This document shows, piece after piece, positions 56,601 through 64,000 of a stretch of DNA of 64,000 bases. The DNA is taken from NCBI RefSeq assembly GCF_963678635.1, contig NC_087063.1, forward strand, positions 4,748,580 to 4,812,579. Reading direction: 5' to 3'. The notes below the pieces were generated by a model that was not told where the DNA came from, ran no database searches, and worked only from the letters and a program-made list of their open reading frames with translations. Source of the stretch: Symsagittifera roscoffensis. Taxonomy: Eukaryota; Xenacoelomorpha; Acoela; Convolutidae. A program made the translations under genes and the position numbers. Positions within the stretch are counted from its first letter, which is position 1; every line of letters starts with the position of its first letter.

Positions 56601-59600
56601 GAAGCATACTTGTTATTTGGATTTTTGAATTGTCATCTAGGAGATTCGCAAGGGAGGAGGGAGATTTTCAAAATTATTTTACAAAATTTACGATAAGTTT
56701 TTGGCAGAATAGTCCAAATTTTTACTAAATTGGTAAATTGGCTCAAGGCATTTCCATAAAACTTTTTTTACAATGCCAGACTCCTAAGCTAATTTGGTCG
56801 TAAGAGAGCTGTTTAGTTATTAAAACAGAAATAGCAGTTAAAAGTTACCACATTATTACTAGGTACACCGACTCATAGGAATTTATCAAACAATTCGAAA
56901 TAAATCCGCTTCCAAATATTCATTATCCTACTTTTTGTTAGTGGACAATGTTTGGAAATGAGGCATCTTTTCTATTTCCGATTCGCCGTTCAGACAATTG
57001 TTAGAATGTTTTCTAGAACGCGATAAGAATCAATTTCGTCTTCGTATTATTACGTCTAGTGGCGCTTCTTAACTCTCGACAATCTGTAAGCTCTTTGTAA
57101 CTTTAGACACCTCAATTCTCAATGGCACAAATGAGGATCAGAACGTCGTCAAAACATCATCAGGATCTAAAAGTGACGTCATACTAACGACGTGTACAAC
57201 CGAGTCTGGAATTGCGTCTGGAACCCCGAGTCAAAATGTGGAAGAACGACTTCCTTTGATGACGTCATCTTCGGTCGCTTCAATTTACTCCTCGTTGTCG
57301 CCTCTCGGGCTTATTTTACCTTCGTGCTCGAGTGGATATCCGACATCGCACATTTCATCTTCATTTTCGGAAAGAGATTTTCATTTGAAAAATAAGTTGG
57401 ACCAAGTTGCAAGGAGAGTTAAGTTTGGCCTGCCGTTGTCCGACTCTGCGTGGGATAGCTTCAGTGTGAGCAGCTTCAACATGCGGGATTTGGAGGTGGC
57501 GCTGGCTGCGTCTTTTACTCCAGGTTTGCTATGGTGCATTCTTAACTTAAAAAATATGACAGTTTTAAGAATAAAAGTTATTTTACAGTTTTTCAAGAGG
57601 CTCATTTTGGCAATAATTGTGTCACAAATTTTTTCAGAAATTATGAAATGTCAAATTTCTTACCTATAAAAATCATGGCAGAGCTTTAAGAATAAAAGTA
57701 TTTTTTTTCAAGAGGCTCATTTTGGCAATAATTATGTCAATACTTGTCTGAACATAATGACCAAAAAGCGAAAATTGATACTTTTTTGAGGTAAAATTTG
57801 GGACAGGAGTCTCGCAAAACAAAGTGCACATATTAATTCTGCTGAAATTCTAAGCAAGTTTTAATTCTAAGCAAGAAGTTTGAAGCTTCATCCTTTTTCA
57901 CCTAGAATCAACCCCGTTTGAAAAAAAACGCGTTTGAATTTTCAAATTTTGTCCGGATGATTCAAATCGTGGTATTTCGAAAACGAAAAAAAAAATAATT
58001 GAAAAGGAAGCGAAAACAAGCAGCTCAAGTTTATTGACGTTTGAAATTATTCAGTTTTGAGTGAATTGAGCTGAAAAAATCTTACCCATTTAAAAAAAAA
58101 CTTCATGCTTTTAACTAGGAACTAATCGAATTTTACATTTTACTCGTAAATAAAGTTTCCCATTTAAACTTGACATATGAATTTCAAATCGAAGCAAAAT
58201 TTTGCGCTAACAAAGTTTTTTTAAATCAGAGCTTCAAGACGATTGTTTCATATAACAGAATCCGACTTCTCGTTATTGTTTTGCAGTTTTTTTTGCAGGG
58301 AAATGGTTCTTGAGGCTGCCCATCATATAAGGAGTAGTTAAGCTTTCTTGGATTTTGGTCCGGCCACTGAGAGTGGGTAGAAACTATGTCTTCAGGTGTG
58401 ATTTAAATTTTAAACCGTTTTTGCATGAAAACTTAGGAACCACAAAAAATTGTCAGAATGGATTAGATTAAGTGATATATTATGATAAAGCGACTGAGTA
58501 AACTGAGTGAGCAGGTGTTATTAAAGGAAAAGTTTTTACTTGGCTTTGTATTACTAAGTTTTACTCCCTTAGTTTTACTCCCTGAAAACAAGCTTACAAA
58601 GCTTCATTTAGGTTGGTAATAAAACAGTTTGAAAAACCAAAAAAAAAGGTTGATTATTTAGATTTTTTAATAATGATTTTGTGATAATGATGGGGCCAGC
58701 TTTTTGATAGCATGTGCTTTGAAATTCGATTAGTAATAAATTAAACCAGTTGATGCATTTTTAATTTATCAAATGAACCGAAAAAAGCTATTTGTTTCAA
58801 ACAACATCACAATAATAAAAACTCGATTTCAGAAATTTTCTATCTCAATATATCTCGCAGTTTTTGAAATGCATAATGTATACATAACGTGACTTTATGC
58901 TTTGCGATTTGTTACATGCAAAGTTGGTGTGGATGCCTTCAGTTTGTTATATTCCAATTTATTAATTGCGAAATTGAGTCCATTTGTATTTGGTGCTGAA
59001 TCGCATTGGCAATTTTTTTAGCATATGCAGCTGCTTTATTCGTGACTAGTGTTTGCCGGTTGTTCAGCTTGAGTGGCTGAGGGGATAGTGCGTGAGACCT
59101 AAAATCTCTTGATTGCAGTAGGATGCAGATTCGAATCCTAGACGTAGCCGAGTTTTTGTTAATTCGGAGCTTATTTCTACTTTTTCGTATTTAACTTGAT
59201 AGAGCTGTTTTTTGGTCGTGTTCTCGCTAGTGTTTGCGAAGTGCAGCTTCGCCTCTGTGTAATTTTATGGCGCGAAAAAGTGTGAACGACTTCTAGTTTT
59301 GAAACTGTGTTATCCTTCTTTTTTTTGAAGACAACTAAACTATTATGATTTTCTACTATCGTTCTAAGCGTTTTTTCTTCTGATCCTTCAATCTTTTAAC
59401 GGAAAAATTGGCCCAAATTTGAAAAAATATATATATTTTTTTGTTTATGAATGAGGTCAGACTTTTCTGTGCTATTTGCCCAGACATCTTTTATTCAAAC
59501 CAAAATTTTCTATTCTTGACCAGTATTTGTTTTCCGCCTCCGTTATTTCGGAAAACGAGCGCTTCTGTCAGCAACACAGTTAGGCGTCATTCGCAGCGGA

Positions 59601-62600
59601 TGTTGAACTGGTCCTGTTTTGATAGACCTTTCTTAAATTCTAACCTGACGAATCTTTCATGGGCTTTTTCAGATTTCAGCTGTTTTTTTCTCAATAGATT
59701 CAAAACAACAAGAATCTATTGGAGATTGTTTTATAGGTAATGTTTTTTTACAGATAATTTTAACCCAAGTTCCATAAAACGTAGCAAATTTGTTGAAAGC
59801 TAATATAAATATAACTCACTGTTGGTTTTCTGATTCGATTGTTTTCGGTGTTCTTTCTTTTTCCAATTCGTCTGATTTAATCGTCTTCAAAAGTTGTTCT
59901 GTTTTCTCTCGTGGGGACTCGCCAAAGGTTATTCGTCATGCTACCTATCGACCAAGGCTTGAAGCATCGGAATTGTCTTCTCGTGTTTGTAATAAATAAT
60001 CAAGTTCAAAGCAGCAGCGTTGAACTTAATGAGGTAATGTTTCACCCGATTCAGCGACTTTTAAACTGTTTTCTAGCTCTTACTTTGAGACAGGTTTTTA
60101 AATTTGACGGATAAGCAGTAATAAATTATCACTTTTGGAAAAAAAAAGCGTAATTTTTAGGATTTTGATTTACTCGAGGCAATTGGATTCTGCTATCAGA
60201 GTGGGCGATTAGACTCTTCTTGCCAGCTTTAACTCAGCGAAGTACCTAAAATTGCATTAAAAATGTTCACTAAGCTCGGTTACTTCCCATTCTTTGACAG
60301 TCTTTGGTACAATAAGAATAAAAGTGAAATGAATAGGGTGAGTCTAATATCTGAATGAGAATTTTTAAGGAACAGACAGTTCTTTTTGAATATTTAAGAT
60401 TTTGAGATAATTTCAAAGAGCTAATGATTGATCAAGCCGCTAGTTGCTTTTGATTGAACGAGGTATTCGTCATAAAATGATATGGATCTTAGTCGGTAGA
60501 GCAGACTTACTTGTCCGCGATATGTAGAGGGATCAAATATCAGTTGGGAACACTTGTTCATGGAGACTCAGATATTAATCTGTTGACTTTTAGCTGCTGA
60601 ACATTTCGAAGTGCTTAGACATTTGAAAATAAATTTTTAAACGCCTATTTTTTATTAAACCATTCCCTACCCACCACATAGCCTTCCTGGAGAGGGGAAG
60701 GGTCTCATCCAGTTTGCTGTAACCGACTGGGACCTAGGGTTCCCAATGTCATCCGTCATCTCAAGGGTCACCGCGACAACTCGCAACAAAAGACAACTTG
60801 CTGAACTGACTTTAAGGGAAGTTTCAAGTGCCAATTAGCTGTTATTATCTACAGTGGTAGAGATTCTTTTGCAGTTACCATAGGACGCGATTGTTAAATT
60901 GATCCAAAAACCCTCTGTTCTGTTTAGGCGTGTCTCTGGCAGGGCCAATTGCTTCTACTCCTCGCGACAGAAATATTTCACTGCCGACATTGGACTGCCA
61001 AGTAACTCCTTTCGCGCGAGACCTTGAAAAGTACAAACATGCTCAAGAAAACAATGGTTTTGAAACTCATGTACAAGAAGCAAATGTGAGTGTTAGCCTT
61101 GCAAACCTGAAAGAAGCTGTCAAAAGTTTGACTCAAGAGCATCGTCAACATATAATTGACGAGCTGTTAGTTCTAAATAGGGATGAAAAGGCGACAGAAC
61201 AGGCGTCGGCAATTGAAGGGCAAACATTGAATAATGCATCAACTAATCTGGAAAAAGCAGTTGAAGATATTGACGACCTTTTTGAATCCCAATCGAATGA
61301 GAGGTTAGTTCACTCTCAAGAAGAATCAGTTACTGTGACTGAAGTTTCGCAGGTGTTTAGTCCTCCTGTCGATGATATCAAATCAGGATCCGAAGCGGAT
61401 AAAGTACACGTGTTTTATGCTGATGAGATTTGTAAAATTTTATCAGATACAAACATTCCGTTTTTCAAATATTATAAACCGAATGAAACGACCCAAGATT
61501 CGAAAGCCAGTGGCTTGGTATTGCAGGATAATTTGGAAAAATTAGGAACAATTCATGGAACTTTCATTAGTTTAAAAACGCAAATAGATAGTTTTCATTC
61601 TTACAAAGAAGATTTTGCCAAGCAATTAGCTAGTTTGACCCAGGAAAAGGAAACCTTATTAAATGAATATAATTCGATGGAACATCAATTAGCTGTTTAC
61701 ATTCGAGATAAACATCATTTTGAAAATGAAACTATTCGTTTGAATGAAGAAAATAAGTCTGTTTGCGAATCTCTTAAAGCTAGTCAAACAGAGACTGATC
61801 GATTAGGCGATGAAATCAAAGTTCTAAATGAACTAGTTACTAAAAAAGAATCCGAAGCTTCTGAGTTGTCTAAAGAACTTGAGATAATAAAACAGCAACT
61901 AGGCGATATAGAAACAGAGAATGCTCGTTTAGCAGAAAAAATGGATCCCTTACAAGAACAACTGTACGTTAAAGATTCGGAAAACGACGAATTAGCCGAC
62001 GATGTTAAAAGATTGAAGGAAATAATACAAGATCAGGAAATTGCTTCGGCTAAAATAACGAAGGAGATCAGTTCGTTACATGAACAATTGAATGGCAAAG
62101 AAATAGAAAATTTTGAGTTAGCTCGAGAAATTCAAAGCCTGAAGAAAAAAGTAGAAGTCAAAGAAAATGAAACTGTGCAATTAGCCGACAAATTGGAATC
62201 CTCTACTGAGCTGTTGGGTGTTAAAGAAACAGAAAATGCGCAGTTAGCCGAAAAGATACAATCATTAAATGTGGACTTATCAGATCAAGAAGCATATTCG
62301 GCTAAATTAAGCGAAGAAATAATCGTGCTTAAAGATACCAAAGACAACAAAGAAACAAAGGTGGCGCTAATAGAAGAAAAACTAGAACTCTTGAATGAAC
62401 AGTTGAGTAAAAAAGAAGCAGAACATGAAAAATTAACCGAAGAGATAAGAACGTTAAACGAAACTCTGGAAGCCAAAGAAGACGAAAATTTGAAATTAGC
62501 CGAAACTTTAGGTGCATTAAATGAGGATTTGGGTACTAAAAACACAGAAGTTTCCCAATTAGCAGAAAACTTGACAACGCTAAATCACCAGCTTGCGATC

Positions 62601-64000
62601 AGAGAAGCCGAAAATACTAAATTAGCAAATGAAGTTAAAGAACTGAGCGAACTTCTGACTATCAAAGAATCGGATTTGATGGGAAATTCAATTAAGTTGG
62701 AGAGTTTAATCGCAGAACTCGACGCTACACGAGAAAGTTTTGCTGAATTATCGGCCAATTTTGAAAATCAAAAATTGTTGCTTGAAAAATTGAACTTAGA
62801 AAAAAGCGAGTTGTCTACTAAAAATGAAGATTTAAATGCTACTTGCTTAGCTTTAGAAAATTGTAGAAATAATGCAGAGACTACTGCACTAGAACTGAAA
62901 AATAACCTACGTGCTAAGACCTCGGATCTGACTACACTAAATGAACAATATTCAAAAATGGTCAACAAATTAGACGATTCTTTAGTGTTAGTGGATCGCT
63001 TTCAAAACGAGGTCCAAGTTTTGAACGGTAAAATTTGTGCCATGGAACAACAAATGGTAAAATCTGAACAAATTGATAATTTTGCTCAAACTGAAAGTGA
63101 TATTGGCGAAACTTCGCGAGTAAAATTAGACAACTTTAAAGTGATAATGCATGATGGTATTGAAGAACAGCTTGTACGATTGTTAGTTCAAAATGCAATC
63201 AGTGACGCAGTTCTAGATCAAAAAGCAGATCAGATCCGAAAACTTCTGAAAAATTTCCAGGAAATTCAACAGAATTCACATGTAGATTTCGAGAACCTGA
63301 GTTCAGAATTCAAAATAAGCAAAGCTAAAATTGACTCTTTAGAAGCCGAAAAGAAAGGCTTAGAATCCAATTTGGAAAGTTTCAAGGTTGACGTTGAAAA
63401 TTCAGTGGCTACAATTGCTAATAAAGATAGCGAAATTAATGACTTGAAGCAACGTTTGACGACAGTAGAATCTTTGAAAGACGAATTTCAGAAAAACAAC
63501 GATTTTTTAGTCGATGATAACAATGAGCTAAAAGCTAAAATAGATGAATTGGAAAACGAAAAAAGTACGCTCAATGAGATGACTAATTTGTATCGGAGCG
63601 AAATTTTGGGGCTTCAAACTGATCTTACTGAAACGAAGGAATCCGAAAAAACGCTTAATGAAAAGGTAATAGCGTTGACCTCTGAAGCCGAAAATCTCAA
63701 GGAAGTTAAAGTTGCGCTACAGGTCAAGTGCAAAAGATACGAAGATCAAATTGAAGAGTTTTCAGATAAAATCGCAAAGTTAACTGAGGAAAACTTATCT
63801 GATTCTGAAATAATTGAGAACATCAAATTTGAAAATAAAACGCTGAGTGAAGAATTAGATCTAAAAATCCAGAATTTCTTAGCACTTGAAAAGTTGAAAG
63901 AGTTTTCAGAAGCTGAAAACTTCGAGTTGAAAGAAAAAATAGAAAGTCTGCATACCGAAAATGTTAAACAAAAAGAAGCCATCACAAGTTTGGAGGTCGA
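53628..64000 (+). CDS. Very long coiled-coil protein, 5' part, six exons visible
   Basis: Exons 53628-53773, 54265-54394, 55038-55127, 55987-56506, 57107-57523 and 60928 to beyond the window join in phase through GT-AG introns and give more than 1458 residues without a stop. The start is the ATG 33 nt after a CATTTCAG acceptor (53594). The N-terminus (MSVSRGAAGGGSSGMFVRR) is followed by a helical region, then a possible Cys pair cluster (ICKCANLESYKCSKCAQ), a coiled coil, a Ser/Thr-rich linker (exon 5), and a huge coiled coil in exon 6 with 21-residue repeats. It is likely a Golgi, centrosomal or kinetochore scaffold by architecture only; I recognise no family. Intron 5 (3.4 kb) holds repeat D and SINE copies. 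Confidence 0.85.
58728..58906 (+). repeat. Dispersed repeat family D, copy 2
   Basis: Aligns with 80-262 at the left end of the window over about 180 bp. It lies about 115 bp upstream of SINE A copy 2. Confidence 0.7.
59020..59265 (+). mobile_element. tRNA-derived SINE, family A, copy 2
   Basis: GAGTGGCTGAGGGGATAGTGCGTGAGAC (A box) and GCAGATTCGAATCCTAGACG (B box, a perfect TTCGAATCC) are followed by GAGTTTTTGTTAATTCGGAGC..GTCGTGTTCTCGCTAGTG..CAGCTTCGCCTCTGTGTAA, the same body as the 41.9-kb copy. A 3'-end fragment (GAAGCTTCGCTTCGCCTCTATGTAA) is near 25020. Confidence 0.8.
60484..60560 (+). mobile_element. tRNA-like remnant
   Basis: GGATCTTAGTCGGTAGAGCAGACTTACTTGTCC has a good A box (TTAGTCGGTAGAGCA) at normal tRNA spacing, but the T arm reads GGGATCAAATATC rather than GGTTCGAATCC. 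It is a pseudo-tRNA or SINE head, not a working gene. Confidence 0.5.
61719..62663 (+). repeat. Fifteen 21-residue (63-bp) coding repeats in the coiled-coil gene
   Basis: Units of exactly 21 residues run head to tail without a gap, with the pattern K-E-x-E-N-x-x-L-A-E-x-I-x-x-L-N-x-x-L-x-x. Unit starts are 61719, 61782, 61845, 61908, 61971 and then every 63 bp to 62601. Twenty-one residues are three heptads, so the repeat keeps the coiled-coil register. DNA identity between units is modest, so the expansion is old and under selection for register. Confidence 0.9.

Larger units (their letters stand above)
57524..60927. other. Intron 5 of the coiled-coil gene
   Basis: A 3404-nt intron with donor CCAG|GTTTGC and acceptor TTCTGTTTAG|GCG. 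It contains a short direct duplication (TTTAAGAATAAAAGT..TTTTCAAGAGGCTCATTTTGGCAATAATT at 57563-57620 and 57686-57735), a family F fragment near 58468, repeat D, SINE A and a tRNA-like remnant. Confidence 0.7.

Noticed and set aside
1-64000. Assignment to a named group such as larvacean tunicates
   Set aside because: Env-bearing Gypsy elements, SINE load and possible trans-splicing are compatible, but the Wnt8-type gene and lack of decisive markers leave it open.

Overview
The window is nuclear DNA from an invertebrate animal. Protein genes have GT-AG introns and encode animal proteins: ribosomal protein eS27, a Wnt8-type ligand, the nucleolar factor AATF/Che-1 and a very long coiled-coil protein, all on the + strand. 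Intergenic and intronic DNA is AT-rich, with long T runs on the + strand, and is crowded with tRNA-headed SINE-like copies, short inverted-repeat elements and a macrosatellite. Three genes have a strong splice acceptor 33-40 nt upstream of the start codon, which fits either 5'UTR introns or spliced-leader trans-splicing. I cannot name the phylum with confidence.

Region 1 (about 1.64-15.25 kb) is a retrovirus-like Ty3/Gypsy-type element, truncated at its 5' end. In order it carries: the C-terminal part of gag with a zinc knuckle; a canonical -1 slippery heptamer at the gag stop; a pol reading frame with protease, RT, RNase H and integrase; a proline-rich linker; and, fused at the C-terminus, a macro domain resembling the ADP-ribosyl-glutamate hydrolase TARG1/OARD1. 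Next come seven copies of a 170-bp tandem repeat. An antisense block follows, containing an intron-bearing KDM2/KDM7-like JmjC dioxygenase, a small signal-peptide/TM protein and an unknown 123-aa ORF. Back on the sense strand there is a 107-aa ORF, an envelope glycoprotein with signal peptide, furin site, fusion-peptide-like segment and TM anchor, and a candidate 661-bp 3' LTR. The combination of a TARG1-like macro domain with an antisense, intron-containing histone-demethylase-like gene is the most striking content of the window.

Region 2 (15.25-30 kb) is repeat-rich intergenic DNA around the two-exon eS27 gene. It holds several SINE-like copies, a 207-bp tandem duplication beside a roughly 100-bp-arm palindrome, and a short-TIR element. 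Region 3 (30.4-31.8 kb) is an uninterrupted Wnt8-like gene with a nearby poly(A) signal. Region 4 (31.8-39.2 kb) is intergenic with a second short-TIR element. Region 5 (39.2-40.8 kb) is AATF in one exon. Region 6 (41.4-43.5 kb) has SINE-like copies and a third short-TIR element nested in an older repeat. Region 7 (43.57-52.69 kb) is a tandem array of six ~1.48-kb monomers plus a partial one. Region 8 (53.6 kb to the window end) is the 5' part of a six-or-more-exon coiled-coil gene. Its last visible exon contains fifteen head-to-tail 21-residue repeats and runs off the window.

The host genes look functionally unrelated. Inside the element, gag, pol and env supply particle, copying and entry functions. 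The macro domain and JmjC protein both have catalytic residues in place and are plausible modifiers of host ADP-ribosylation or chromatin, but that role is inference.
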